In this document: positions 1 to 9,542 of the stretch, one piece after another
Layout of the letters: every line of letters begins with the position of its first letter
How positions within the stretch are numbered: position 1 is the first letter of the stretch
Origin: Alteromonadaceae bacterium
Lineage (GTDB): Bacteria; Pseudomonadota; Gammaproteobacteria; Enterobacterales; Alteromonadaceae
NCBI GenBank assembly: GCA_013216015.1
Contig: JABSOI010000027.1
Coordinates: 1-64,000 of the forward strand
Direction: 5' to 3'
DNA: 64,000 nt
Position numbers and translations under genes: made by a program
The notes under the pieces: model-generated
The model's input: the letters and a program-made list of their open reading frames with translations, nothing else
Database searches by the model: none
What the model was told of the DNA's origin: nothing

Positions 1-166
1 AAGACTATGTAAAATCAACATTAATGTGAGTGCCCACACAAATTGCATGATAACTAATTGTTAAAGAACGTTATCTCATCAACACTTTAAAAGTGGAAAA
101 GATAACCGGTGTTAGTCGCATTCGCTAACCACCGTTGCTCCAAGCCTTGCCTGAAGCGAGATGCGC
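1..166 (-). promoter_or_regulatory. Leader of an rRNA operon with boxA antitermination site
   Basis: Read on the minus strand, this stretch holds GTTCTTTAACAATT (complement of about 57-70), which matches the rrn boxA, followed by GTGTGGGCACTC (complement of 28-39). Both strings are conserved in the 16S leader of enteric and related gammaproteobacteria. The 16S gene itself must begin just left of base 1. The leader would bind the NusB/NusE antitermination complex. The identification rests on these two conserved strings, the order promoter then boxA, and the two promoters immediately upstream. Confidence 0.85.
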
Positions 167-194
167 ATGATACGCTTCTCAGTTTTGATGTCAA
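167..194 (-). promoter_or_regulatory. rRNA operon promoter P2
   Basis: On the minus strand a consensus TTGACA (complement of 189-194), a 16-bp spacer and TATCAT (complement of 167-172) are followed by the GC-rich discriminator GCGCATC. A GC-rich discriminator is typical of stringently controlled rRNA promoters. It reads into the boxA leader. Confidence 0.8.
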
Positions 195-325
195 CGTTTA
201 TTTTGAAGTTTTTCGAACTTCGAATTTCAATCGAAACTAAACGTTAAGTTGACTGTTTATTGCCTTCTAAGAAGACTAAACTTATCAAAACAGTTCCTTG
301 GGTTACCCCTTGGAACTGGATGCGC

Positions 326-353
326 ATTTTAGACACTTTTGATTTTAGGTCAA
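326..353 (-). promoter_or_regulatory. rRNA operon promoter P1
   Basis: On the minus strand TTGACC (complement of 348-353), a 16-bp spacer and TAAAAT (complement of 326-331) are followed by the same GCGCATC discriminator as P2, so this is the upstream one of a tandem pair. The AT-rich DNA just upstream (354-400) could act as an UP element. Bases 400-647, up to the clpB stop codon, show no gene and no clear terminator for clpB. Confidence 0.75.
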
Positions 354-647
354 CCCTTTTTTGATATTATTTTGCATTATTGTAAATTAACCATTTAAAC
401 GTAGAAATTTCGACCATACCGTATGTTTATTGACTTGTAACTCGCAACTTCAACCAATAACTTTACGAATAAATTGTTAGTGATTAATTATTTGTTATTA
501 ATAACACTCCTTCATAAAAATTTATATTCTTATATTTCTAACGGATAAACGCCTAATATATTGTTATAAACATCAACTTAGATAAAGAAAAGCATTGAGT
601 TACTTGAATTATTAACTTTATCAGAATAGCTAACCACCCAGTTTTTA

Positions 648-3218
648 TTAACTAAAGACTATTTCCCCATTGCTGAGCTCCACTTTAATCACCGAATTCC
701 CGGTATATTTACCCGCAAGAATATATTGTGCCAATGGGTTTTCTATTCCCTGTCTAATTGCTCTTTTTAAGGGTCTTGCACCAAACAGGGGATCAAATCC
801 AGCTTCAGAGATTAATGCCAGTGCCTCTTTTGACACTTGTAATTTCATATCACGTTCAGCAAGTCGTGCTGATAAAGCCTGAATTTGAATGGCTGCAATT
901 TGCTGTATTTGCTCAGATACCAACGGATGAAACACAACGGTTTCATCAATTCGGTTAATAAATTCGGGTTTAAAGTATTGCCCGACTTCGGACATTACAT
1001 TAGCTTTCATTTCTTCATATTGACTGTCATCTGCGAATGTTTGAATGATCTCTGAGCCAATGTTTGAAGTCATGATGATAACGGTATTTTTGAAATCAAC
1101 TGTGCGACCTTTTCCATCGGTTAAACGACCATCATCTAATACCTGTAATAGAATATTAAAAACATCCGGGTGAGCTTTTTCTATTTCATCTAATAAAATA
1201 ACAGAATAAGGTTTGCGTCTGACAGCTTCGGTTAAATAGCCCCCTTCTTCATAACCTACATAACCCGGAGGTGCACCCACTAAACGGGCAACTGAATGTT
1301 TTTCCATAAATTCAGACATATCAACCCTGACTAAAGCATCTTCATTATCAAATAAAAACATAGCCAGTGCTTTTGTCAATTCAGTTTTACCCACCCCTGT
1401 GGGGCCTAAAAACAGGAAAGATCCCACGGGTTGATTTGGATCCGCTAAACCAGCTCTGGAACGTCTTATTGCATTTGATACTGAAACAACTGCTTCAGCT
1501 TGTCCTATAACACTCTTATGTAAGTCAGCTTCCATTTTCAGTAACTTGTCACGTTCTGCTTCAAGCATTTTAGCTACAGGTATGCCGGTTGCACGACTTA
1601 ACACATCAGCAATTTCGACATCTGTGACTTTATTACGCAATAAGGTCATTTCTATCATTTCGGCCTGGCTTGCTAAATCCAGTTGTTTTTCAAGTTCAGG
1701 GATACGGCTATATTGTAATTCCGCCATATGATTAAGATCGCCCACTCTTCTTGCCGCTTCCAACTCTATTCGTGCTTGTTCCAGTTCTGTCTTTATTGCT
1801 TGAGTGCCATGCAATGCTGCTTTTTCAGTTGTCCATATTTCATCAAGTTCATCATATTGAAGTTGATTCTCATCAATTTCTTTAACAATATTGTTAAGCC
1901 TTTTAACTGAAGCAGGATCAGATTCTTTACTCAGGGCTCTTTGTTCTAATTTCAATTGAATTAAACGGCGTTCAAGTCGATCTAAATCTTCAGGTTTTGA
2001 ATCCATTTGCATTCGAATGCTTGATGCAGCTTCATCAATTAAATCAATTGCTTTATCCGGCAATTGTCGATCACTGATATATCGGTGAGATAAAGTAGCA
2101 GCCGCTACAATAGCAGGATCGGTAATATCAACATTGTGATGTACTTCATAGCGTTCTTTTAAACCACGTAAAATAGCAATAGTATCTTCAACGCTGGGTT
2201 CTTCTATTAACACTTTCTGAAAACGACGCTCCAGCGCCGCATCTTTTTCTATATATTTGCGATATTCATCTAAAGTTGTTGCACCAACACAATGTAAATC
2301 ACCACGGGCAAGTGCAGGTTTAAGCATGTTTGCGGCATCCATTGCCCCATCGCCTTTACCAGCACCAACCATGGTATGCAGTTCATCAATAAAAAGGATC
2401 ACTTGCCCTTCTTCCTGGGCTAATTCATTAAGTACCGCTTTTAAACGTTCTTCAAATTCACCCCGATATTTTGCCCCCGCAACTAAAGAGCCCATATCCA
2501 GTGATAAAACTCGTTTATTTTTTATACCCTCAGGAACTTCGTGATCAACAATTCGCTGTGCAAGCCCTTCTGCAATTGCCGTTTTACCGACACCAGGCTG
2601 ACCAATCAATACCGGATTATTTTTGGTTCTTCGTTGTAAAACCTGGATAGTTCGCCGAATTTCATCATCTCGACCAATAACAGGATCTAACTTACCCTGT
2701 TCTGCTCTTTCGGTTAAATCAATGGTATATTTGTCTAATGCCTGTCTAACATCTTCAGCATTTTGATCGTCTATTTTCTGCCCGCCACGAATATGAGTAA
2801 TAGCATCGTTGATTCGTTGTTCTGTCGCACCTAAAGATTTTAGAATTTGTCCTAACTTACCTTTATCTTCCAATGCTGCAAGTACAAAAACTTCTGAAGA
2901 GATAAATTTGTCTCCCCGCTTTTGTGAATACTTGTCACAAAGATTAAGTAGATTAACCATTGCAGGTGAAAGTTGTACTTCTCCACCAATACCTTCAACT
3001 TTAGCCAGTGTATTTATTGCTGCATCTACCTCACTGCGAATAGAATAAACATCAATACCTGCACTTTTCAATAATGGAATAATGGTACTGCCATTTTGAT
3101 TGAGCATTGCCAGCATTAAATGCAGAGGTTCTATAAACTGATGGTCACGACCAAGAGCAATTGATTGGGCATTAGAAATAGATTCTTGTAAGGCCTGAGT
3201 AAAGCGATCTAAACGCAT
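648..3218 (-). CDS. clpB: ATP-dependent chaperone ClpB
   Basis: ClpB is a hexameric cytoplasmic AAA+ disaggregase that pulls proteins out of aggregates together with DnaK/DnaJ/GrpE. The 856-residue product has the family's normal length and order: an N-terminal double-repeat domain (about 1-145), AAA module 1 with Walker A GQPGVGKT near 205, the long coiled-coil middle domain (about 400-530), and AAA module 2 with Walker A GPTGVGKT near 605. The pore loop motif [11 protein letters not shown] is present. The ATG is preceded by AAGAAGGG. In many species clpB is heat-shock (sigma32) controlled, but no good sigma32 promoter is visible upstream. A 161-bp inverted-repeat element lies 51 bp ahead of the gene, between it and pgeF. 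Confidence 0.98.
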   Translation of the reverse strand: MRLDRFTQALQESISNAQSIALGRDHQFIEPLHLMLAMLNQNGSTIIPLLKSAGIDVYSIRSEVDAAINTLAKVEGIGGEVQLSPAMVNLLNLCDKYSQKRGDKFISSEVFVLAALEDKGKLGQILKSLGATEQRINDAITHIRGGQKIDDQNAEDVRQALDKYTIDLTERAEQGKLDPVIGRDDEIRRTIQVLQRRTKNNPVLIGQPGVGKTAIAEGLAQRIVDHEVPEGIKNKRVLSLDMGSLVAGAKYRGEFEERLKAVLNELAQEEGQVILFIDELHTMVGAGKGDGAMDAANMLKPALARGDLHCVGATTLDEYRKYIEKDAALERRFQKVLIEEPSVEDTIAILRGLKERYEVHHNVDITDPAIVAAATLSHRYISDRQLPDKAIDLIDEAASSIRMQMDSKPEDLDRLERRLIQLKLEQRALSKESDPASVKRLNNIVKEIDENQLQYDELDEIWTTEKAALHGTQAIKTELEQARIELEAARRVGDLNHMAELQYSRIPELEKQLDLASQAEMIEMTLLRNKVTDVEIADVLSRATGIPVAKMLEAERDKLLKMEADLHKSVIGQAEAVVSVSNAIRRSRAGLADPNQPVGSFLFLGPTGVGKTELTKALAMFLFDNEDALVRVDMSEFMEKHSVARLVGAPPGYVGYEEGGYLTEAVRRKPYSVILLDEIEKAHPDVFNILLQVLDDGRLTDGKGRTVDFKNTVIIMTSNIGSEIIQTFADDSQYEEMKANVMSEVGQYFKPEFINRIDETVVFHPLVSEQIQQIAAIQIQALSARLAERDMKLQVSKEALALISEAGFDPLFGARPLKRAIRQGIENPLAQYILAGKYTGNSVIKVELSNGEIVFS

Positions 3219-3269
3219 AAGTAAAACCCTTCTTTCTTAAACACAGATAAAATAGCGATATATTATTAT

Positions 3270-3430
3270 ACCAATTGTATTAAGTTAGTGGTCAGGGATC
3301 GATGAAGATAAATTTTCAAGAGCACAGGTTTTTTGTTCCAAACAAAACCTAAGTACTGACATCCGTGTCGGCAACGCAGCTATTGGCATTTTAGACCATC
3401 GAGGGTGATCACTTACTTAGTACAATTGGT
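3270..3430. repeat. Short inverted-repeat element, family A, copy 1
   Basis: About 161 bp with ends ACCAATTGTA and TACAATTGGT. A close copy lies in the opposite orientation at 21534-21690, which shares the inner strings on the complementary strand (for example CAGGGATCGATGA and GCTGCGTTGCCGACA). It has no coding capacity of its own. It looks like a miniature transposable element and lies in the pgeF-clpB gap. Confidence 0.8.
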
Positions 3431-3544
3431 ACTAATAGTAAATAGGGATAATTAAGTTCAATTTCAATGAAGATACTACAATAAGCTTGATTTAAAACAA
3501 GCTTTTGATAGAAAACTTTAATTAGTGAGGAGACTTGATGAGCA

Positions 3545-4348
3545 TTATTTACGACAAATAATACTGACCATACGTCCTGTGGTGCCGTCACGCCGATAAG
3601 AGTAATACTCTTTATTCATCGTATAAGTGCAGTGAGATAACAAATTTATGTTGTTAATTCCTAATTGTTGTAGTTGTAATTGTGCAATAAGTTGAAGATC
3701 TGCATAATATTTAGTGGGTGTTTTATCTGTAACTCTAGAAAATGCGGGTATAAAACTTTTAGAATGAACAAGAAAATGATCCCGAACGTCAGCCCCTACT
3801 TCAAAAACCTTATTTCCTATACATGGACCCAACCAAGCATAAATATATTCAGCAGACACCGCCATTTTATTTACGGTATGCTTGATAATATTCTGTGCTA
3901 ACGGCCGCCAGCCACCATGAATTGCAGCTATCACTTCACCTGTTTTAGTAGATAATAAAAGTGGCAGGCAGTCTGCAGTCATAATTGCTAAAGCGATTTG
4001 TTTTTCCCGGGTGAACACCGCATCTGCAGTAACAGGTTCATTTGAAATAGAATTTATTTCAACAACCTTTGCACCATGAACTTGATCTAACCATTGAATA
4101 ACCGACTGTTCTGGTAAAAATTCAATTAAAACTTCCCTGTTTTTTTGTACTTGAACATTGTTATCACCCACATGAATCCCTAAATTAAAGCTATCAAATG
4201 GAGGGGAAGACTCAGCTAAATTATCATGTTCACTATTTAAACAATGGCTATAAACAGGTTTATTCCCAGAAATAACAGGATGATGGCGGGTAGTTGTAAA
4301 AGCCAGTACATTTTGTACCGGCCATGTGACTGAGTGAATATTTTGCAC
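3545..4348 (-). CDS. pgeF: Peptidoglycan editing factor PgeF (YfiH, laccase-domain protein)
   Basis: The product belongs to the YfiH/DUF152 family. Members have been called polyphenol oxidases, and in E. coli the protein removes wrongly incorporated residues from peptidoglycan precursors. The 267 residues carry the family's metal-site motifs in order: TADCLPLLL near 120, AIHGGWRPLAQN near 140 and GPCIGNKVFEVG near 175, which hold the conserved Cys and His ligands. It lies 59 bp downstream of rluD, the usual rluD-pgeF-clpB arrangement, and probably shares its transcript. The family assignment is firm; the biochemical role is taken from E. coli. Confidence 0.93.
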   Translation of the reverse strand: MQNIHSVTWPVQNVLAFTTTRHHPVISGNKPVYSHCLNSEHDNLAESSPPFDSFNLGIHVGDNNVQVQKNREVLIEFLPEQSVIQWLDQVHGAKVVEINSISNEPVTADAVFTREKQIALAIMTADCLPLLLSTKTGEVIAAIHGGWRPLAQNIIKHTVNKMAVSAEYIYAWLGPCIGNKVFEVGADVRDHFLVHSKSFIPAFSRVTDKTPTKYYADLQLIAQLQLQQLGINNINLLSHCTYTMNKEYYSYRRDGTTGRMVSIICRK

Positions 4349-4407
4349 TTAATCTACTTATTTATTTACTTATTTAATGTTACTTGAACTAATAGTGTTA
4401 CTTGAAA

Positions 4408-5382
4408 CTAATAGTTATCTGTAGCATTAAGTTTAGTATCTTCTCTTAATACTTCTGTTAACTTGACAAAATCTTCCGGGATCTCCGCATGCCAGGTCAT
4501 TAGTTCCCCTGTTACGGGATGATGTAAAGATAACATCGCAGCATGTAAAGCTTGTCGCTTAAAGCCTCTTAATACTTCCCGTAATTCTTCCGTGGCATTT
4601 TTAGGCGGACGCGGACGACCACCATAAACAGGATCGCCAATCAAAGGGTGATTAATATACGACATATGAACACGGATCTGGTGGGTTCGCCCCGTTTCCA
4701 AACGTAATCTTAAACGCGTATGCAAACGAAATTTTTCCATCACCCGATAATGAGTGACGGAAGGACGCCCGACAAAACTCACCGCCATCTGAGTACGTTT
4801 TGTTGAATGACGACCAATGGGTTCATCAACCAAACCACCAGCAGTCATAAGACCATTGGCAATCGCTTCATATTCGCGGGTGATTTCTCTTGCCTGTAAA
4901 GCTTCTACTAGGTTAGTTTGAGCAGCAATTGTTTTTGCGACCACCATTAAACCTGTCGTATCTTTATCAAGACGATGCACAATACCTGCACGCGGAACAA
5001 TATCTAGCTGCGGGCAATGATGTAACAAAGCATTAAGTACCGTCCCATCCGGATTTCCTGCACCGGGATGCACAACAAAACCTGCAGGTTTATTAATTAC
5101 CAGTATATCGTCGTCTTCATAAACAATATTTAACGGCAAATCTTGTGGTATAAAACGTATTTCAGCTTCTATTTCAGCATTTATTTCAATACTTTCGCCG
5201 CCATACATTTTCTCCCGGGCGCGAGTCTGTACCTGACCGTCAACTGAAACTTGACCAGCCAGAATCCAATCTTTTAACCGTGAACGTGAATAATCTGGAA
5301 ACATTACTGCAATTGTCTGGTCTAAGCGTTTACCTAAACACGACTCAGGAACAGTATCTTTATGTTGAATTTTCTCAGCCAT
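4408..5382 (-). CDS. rluD: 23S rRNA pseudouridine(1911/1915/1917) synthase RluD
   Basis: RluD makes the pseudouridines of helix 69 of 23S rRNA and is important for ribosome assembly and termination. The 324-residue protein has an N-terminal S4 RNA-binding domain (about 18-80, with the typical SRSRLKDWI segment) and a RluA-type catalytic domain. The catalytic Asp is in HRLDKDTTGLMVVAK near 137-150, and the late motif GRTHQIRVHM is intact. Length is normal (E. coli 326). The gene is divergent from bamD, as in many gammaproteobacteria, with a 197-bp shared promoter region. Confidence 0.97.
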   Translation of the reverse strand: MAEKIQHKDTVPESCLGKRLDQTIAVMFPDYSRSRLKDWILAGQVSVDGQVQTRAREKMYGGESIEINAEIEAEIRFIPQDLPLNIVYEDDDILVINKPAGFVVHPGAGNPDGTVLNALLHHCPQLDIVPRAGIVHRLDKDTTGLMVVAKTIAAQTNLVEALQAREITREYEAIANGLMTAGGLVDEPIGRHSTKRTQMAVSFVGRPSVTHYRVMEKFRLHTRLRLRLETGRTHQIRVHMSYINHPLIGDPVYGGRPRPPKNATEELREVLRGFKRQALHAAMLSLHHPVTGELMTWHAEIPEDFVKLTEVLREDTKLNATDNY

Positions 5383-5579
5383 ATGATCTCTTTTAAATTA
5401 GCTCTTTTAAACTAGTATTATGAAATAGTTTTTTAAAATGGGTTCTGTTAAATTAGCTCTGTGCAAGCTCTGTTTGCTAGGTTAGAATGCACTAGCAATT
5501 ATAAAAACGTATATTTTACCCCTTTGTGTGGGTCTTTCATATTAATTTCAACTAAAACAATGTAGTGATTCTCAAGTAT

Positions 5580-6344
5580 ATGGAAAAATTAACAATAAAA
5601 TCTATGATCTTAGTATTGGCGATGGGCCTAGCGGGCTGTTCATCTTCAGACGACAACGCGATTGACGAGATACCAGACAGGTCGGCTCAATCATTATTTA
5701 CTGATGCAAGGGAAGCTCTTGATAATAATTTATATCAAAGAGCCATTCAATTATTATCAGCTATTGACACTAGATACCCTTATGGGCCAATTTCACACCA
5801 AGTACAAATTGACTTAATTTATGCTTATTATAAAAGTGGTAATGCCGCTCAAGGCACGGCATTGGCCGATCGTTTCCTACGATTAAATCCTACTCACCCT
5901 AATATTGATTATGTGTATTACATGCGGGCATTGATCAATTTATCAACTGAAACTAATTTGTTTCAAAACTTGGCAGGGATAGAACGCTCAGATCGTGATC
6001 CAACTGCATCGCGTGATGCTTTCAACGATTTTAAAATAATACTCACTGATCATCCTCAAAGTAAATATGCTGCCGATGCTCGCATGCGTATGATTGAAAT
6101 AAAGTCACGGTTAGCAAAATATGAGCTATCCGTCGCTAAATTTTATCTTAAGCGTGAAGCCTATGCTTCTGCCGCTAACAGAGGTAGGTATATTGTTGAA
6201 TATTACTCACCAAGTGAAGAAGTAGAACAAGCATTAGAAATAATGGTGGTTTGTTATGAAAAGCTAGGATTAGTTGAATTGAAAAATAACGCTAGACAAG
6301 TTCTTGCAGCAAATTACCCTGATAATTCACTAATTGATAACTAG
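5580..6344 (+). CDS. bamD: Outer membrane assembly lipoprotein BamD
   Basis: BamD is an essential lipoprotein of the BAM complex that inserts beta-barrel proteins into the outer membrane. With the ATG at 5580 the product is 254 residues and starts with a short lipoprotein signal ending in the lipobox LAGC (Cys about 20). TPR-like helical repeats follow, with the family pattern of tripartite motifs (YQRAIQLLSAIDTRYPYGP, and DDHPQSKYAADA-like segments near 160). An upstream in-frame GTG at 5565 would add five residues. I prefer the ATG because it gives a standard lipoprotein signal, but no strong Shine-Dalgarno sequence separates the two. Confidence 0.94.
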   Translation: MEKLTIKSMILVLAMGLAGCSSSDDNAIDEIPDRSAQSLFTDAREALDNNLYQRAIQLLSAIDTRYPYGPISHQVQIDLIYAYYKSGNAAQGTALADRFLRLNPTHPNIDYVYYMRALINLSTETNLFQNLAGIERSDRDPTASRDAFNDFKIILTDHPQSKYAADARMRMIEIKSRLAKYELSVAKFYLKREAYASAANRGRYIVEYYSPSEEVEQALEIMVVCYEKLGLVELKNNARQVLAANYPDNSLIDN

Positions 6345-6394
6345 CAAATACTTATTAGCATCAATTTTTTGAAGTCTGAATTTTATCGCGACAC

Positions 6395-6500
6395 AATGGG
6401 TTATCCGCAGGTATAACCCATCAAAATATCTTTATCAAGCGATTAAGTACTGAGTCTTACTCAAATGTGATGGGTTACGCCGTTGGCTAATCCATCCTGT
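6395..6500. repeat. REP-like palindromic repeat pair after bamD
   Basis: Two palindromic units follow bamD. The first is TGGGTTAT-N8-ATAACCCA (6397-6420). The second contains GATGGGTTACGCCGTTGGC and TAATCCATC (about 6468-6495). The shared core TGGGTTA/TAACCCA resembles dispersed REP-type repeats of marine gammaproteobacteria. They could form the 3' hairpin of the bamD transcript. No T-run follows, so I do not call a terminator. Confidence 0.5.
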
Positions 6501-6584
6501 TTGTTTAACATTAAGTAAGAGTTATGCCTAACCTTAATGAAGTGTATCTGCATATTTCTTATTTATATTACTTCTATATTACTT

Positions 6585-6944
<360 letters not shown>

Positions 6945-7067
6945 TTACATTAATAATAGCATATATAAAATATGATCTTAGTTGTAGGTTTTTCTCGTAT
7001 TTTAACGACTGAATTTAGGTTAAACTACCTACAACGACCACTATTGCTTGTGTTAAAAGGAAAATCT

Positions 7068-7928
7068 ATGGATCCGCAGTTGATCATTAAAGAAATGAAA
7101 GTATTATCAAAAATTGATGTTCAATTTGAAATTAATCGTCGGGTGCATTTTATTAAAGAACAGCTAACTCAGTCTGGACTTAAAAATTTGGTGTTGGGGA
7201 TCAGCGGTGGTGTTGACTCTTCAACTTGTGGACGTTTGGCACAAATTGCCATTAACCAGCTAAATCAAGAGAAATTAAGCAAAAAAAGCTCAGACCAGAC
7301 AGAAAACATCCAATATCAATTCATTGCAGTTCGGTTACCCTTTGATATTCAAGCAGATGAACATGATGCTCAACTGGCATTAGATTTTATTAAGCCCACT
7401 CATAGTTTAACGACCAATATTGCTAACGGCGCTAATGGCATTCATGATGAAACTCTCGCTGCCTTGTCTGACGCTAATATATTACAAGCCTCGGGCAGTC
7501 AAAAAGATTTCAGCAAAGGTAATGTAAAAGCAAGAACACGCATGGTTATGCAATACCATATTGCCGGACTTGTTGGCGCCCTGGTTTTAGGAACAGATCA
7601 TTCGGCTGAAAATATCACCGGATTTTTCACTAAATGGGGTGACGGTGCTTGTGATCTGGCTCCATTATTTGGTTTATCAAAACGTCAGGTTCGACAATTA
7701 GCAACACACCTTGGTGCGCCGTCATTATTGATTGACAAAGCTCCTACCGCAGATTTAGAAGAATTAAACCCAGGTAAAACAGATGAAGACGCCTTAGGCA
7801 TCAGTTATGATCAACTTGATGATTTTCTTGAAGGTAAACAGGTTACCTCTGAAGTTGAAAGTATTATTATAAATACCTACCGTAAAACCCAGCATAAACG
7901 TTTAGCTATACCAACGATTTACGGTTAA
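7068..7928 (+). CDS. nadE: Ammonia-dependent NAD+ synthetase
   Basis: NadE catalyses the last step of NAD synthesis, amidation of deamido-NAD with ammonia and ATP. The 286-residue protein has the N-type PP-loop SGGVDSS near 48, GTDHSAEN near 180 and the C-terminal [19 protein letters not shown]. Length and domain content match the short NH3-dependent class (E. coli 275), without an N-terminal glutaminase domain. I chose the ATG at 7068 because AAAAGGAAAA lies just ahead of it and because family members begin here. An upstream in-frame start at 6972 would add 32 residues with no homologous look. Confidence 0.95.
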   Translation: MDPQLIIKEMKVLSKIDVQFEINRRVHFIKEQLTQSGLKNLVLGISGGVDSSTCGRLAQIAINQLNQEKLSKKSSDQTENIQYQFIAVRLPFDIQADEHDAQLALDFIKPTHSLTTNIANGANGIHDETLAALSDANILQASGSQKDFSKGNVKARTRMVMQYHIAGLVGALVLGTDHSAENITGFFTKWGDGACDLAPLFGLSKRQVRQLATHLGAPSLLIDKAPTADLEELNPGKTDEDALGISYDQLDDFLEGKQVTSEVESIIINTYRKTQHKRLAIPTIYG

Positions 7929-7969
7929 TTAACCTCACAATTAATGAAAAATGAATATGGAGGCATAAT

Positions 7970-8134
7970 ATGATTTTTGCATTGTTATTAATAAATATTA
8001 TCAGTATTTATATTTGTTACGCCATTGCCAAACGTCGTAAAACAGATAAGTATTATTGGGCTCTTGTAGGTGCACTACTTGGCCCTTTTGCGATCCCTTT
8101 TGTTTTCTTTTCAAAAAAGAATCAAAACGACTAG
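7970..8134 (+). CDS. Small membrane protein of unknown function
   Basis: A 54-residue ORF starts at an ATG preceded by ATGGAGG, a strong ribosome-binding site. It encodes two hydrophobic segments (about 2-20 and 31-47) joined by a basic, tyrosine-containing turn KRRKTDKYYWALVG and ends with KKNQND. The lay-out (helix, RRKTDKYYW, GALLGPFAIP) resembles small two-helix proteins often seen in gammaproteobacteria, but I cannot name a family. It follows nadE by 41 bp on the same strand and may be co-transcribed. It converges with the kinase gene, ending 1 bp from its stop. Confidence 0.7.
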   Translation: MIFALLLINIISIYICYAIAKRRKTDKYYWALVGALLGPFAIPFVFFSKKNQND

Positions 8135-8135
8135 G

Positions 8136-9542
8136 CTAATTTAACCGTTTCGAAAGTAATTCGTTGGATAAAGGCAATGATATCATTGCCTCAGCTCCCG
8201 ATTCATAATTATAAAGTTTTAACATGCCGTCATGGTTAAATAATATTTGCCGACTTAACGTTAATCCAATACCGCTACCTTGTGGTTTAGTACTGTAAAA
8301 AGGTACAAATAAATTATTAAGATTCACAATACCTGTTCCCTGATCCTTAATAAAAATCTGTAACCATTTATCATTTTGTCGGCAATGTATTTCAATAACT
8401 TTATTTTCTAACTTGTCCATCGCTTCAATTGCGTTTTTGAATAGATTTACCAATACCTGTTCAAGCTGACTTCGATCCGCTTCAATCTCAAAACCCTCAA
8501 AGTTTTCAATATTTGAAGATAAGGTAAAATGACAATGAGGATAAAGCTTAGTGATATTATTAATAAATACCTTTAATTCAAAATTTGTTTTATTAGGTTG
8601 CGGCAAATGAGAAAGCTGACTATAACTCGCAATAAATGAACTCAAAGATTCAGATCTCTCATTAATTAAGCTAATACCTTCATAAAGGGAAGTCTGGTTA
8701 ATCACACTATCTGTTTGTTTCAACTTTTGCTTCATTGATTGGCTAACAGCAGCAATTGGTGTTAACGAGTTATTCAATTCATGACTTAAGACTCGAAACA
8801 AACTTTGCCAGGCCTTGCGCTCTTTTTCCATTAACAAACGTTCGGCATTAGTGATCAAATATAAGTGATGCTTTTTTCCTTCACTTAAAAATGATTCTTT
8901 AATTAAAAAATGTTCTCCGCTAAGTTGAGCTTGATCTGACTGGGCCTGGTCAAACTGGACTTGATTAAAATTGAGAATGCCAGCTTTAGCATTAAGTATC
9001 ATAGAACCCAGCGGATTATCTGACAGTTTTATTTGTTGTGTTTTTTCTACACCAGCTCCATCGACATTTCTATTGAGTATTAGCTTTTGAGCGGAAAAAT
9101 TAGCGATCACAATGTAACCTTGCTCATCTACAGCAATCACCATTGCATCCATTTGCTCCATAATTTTTTCAAGCAATAACCTGCTTTCTTTAGCCTCAAT
9201 TTTATGGCGTGATAAAGTATCCGCTAATTGGTTTATATGCTCCAACAGTTCTTGAAAAGCCTGATTAGCTTGCACCCGTCCCCTTAAAGAATAATCACCA
9301 TAGATCATCGCTTCGACTATATTTGATAATGTTCGAATCTGATGCTCTGAGCTTTGTTTACTGGCAACAATGACATAACTACTTAACAGCAATAGAATAA
9401 GTAGAATAAAAGCAATTAAATAGGGCGAAATATCAACTAAGTAAAGAGAAACGGTGGTGATCAACAAGCAAGGCAAGCATATCAAAACCATTAATTTCCA
9501 TTGCTCAGGGTAATTAACTTTGTTCGTTTGTGTCGCTTTCAT
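8136..9542 (-). CDS. NtrY-like sensor histidine kinase
   Basis: A 468-residue membrane kinase. Two transmembrane helices (about 17-35 and 40-60) are followed by a HAMP-like linker, a PAS-type segment (about 125-220), an H-box HELNNSLTPIAAV near 253 and a HATPase domain with N-box NLFKNAIEAM, G1 box KDQGTGI and G2 box GSGIGLTLS. The H-box form is that of the NtrY/NtrB group, which pairs with sigma54 activators. Its start overlaps the end of the response-regulator gene by 29 bp, so the two are likely translationally coupled. A later ATG at residue 18 would remove the overlap. The signal is unknown; by context it should report on the substrate of the linked ABC efflux system or on envelope stress. 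Confidence 0.88.
   Translation of the reverse strand: MKATQTNKVNYPEQWKLMVLICLPCLLITTVSLYLVDISPYLIAFILLILLLLSSYVIVASKQSSEHQIRTLSNIVEAMIYGDYSLRGRVQANQAFQELLEHINQLADTLSRHKIEAKESRLLLEKIMEQMDAMVIAVDEQGYIVIANFSAQKLILNRNVDGAGVEKTQQIKLSDNPLGSMILNAKAGILNFNQVQFDQAQSDQAQLSGEHFLIKESFLSEGKKHHLYLITNAERLLMEKERKAWQSLFRVLSHELNNSLTPIAAVSQSMKQKLKQTDSVINQTSLYEGISLINERSESLSSFIASYSQLSHLPQPNKTNFELKVFINNITKLYPHCHFTLSSNIENFEGFEIEADRSQLEQVLVNLFKNAIEAMDKLENKVIEIHCRQNDKWLQIFIKDQGTGIVNLNNLFVPFYSTKPQGSGIGLTLSRQILFNHDGMLKLYNYESGAEAMISLPLSNELLSKRLN

Noticed and set aside
3409-3591. 60-codon open frame between pgeF and clpB
   Set aside because: It overlaps the pgeF 3' end and the family A element and has no features of a protein.
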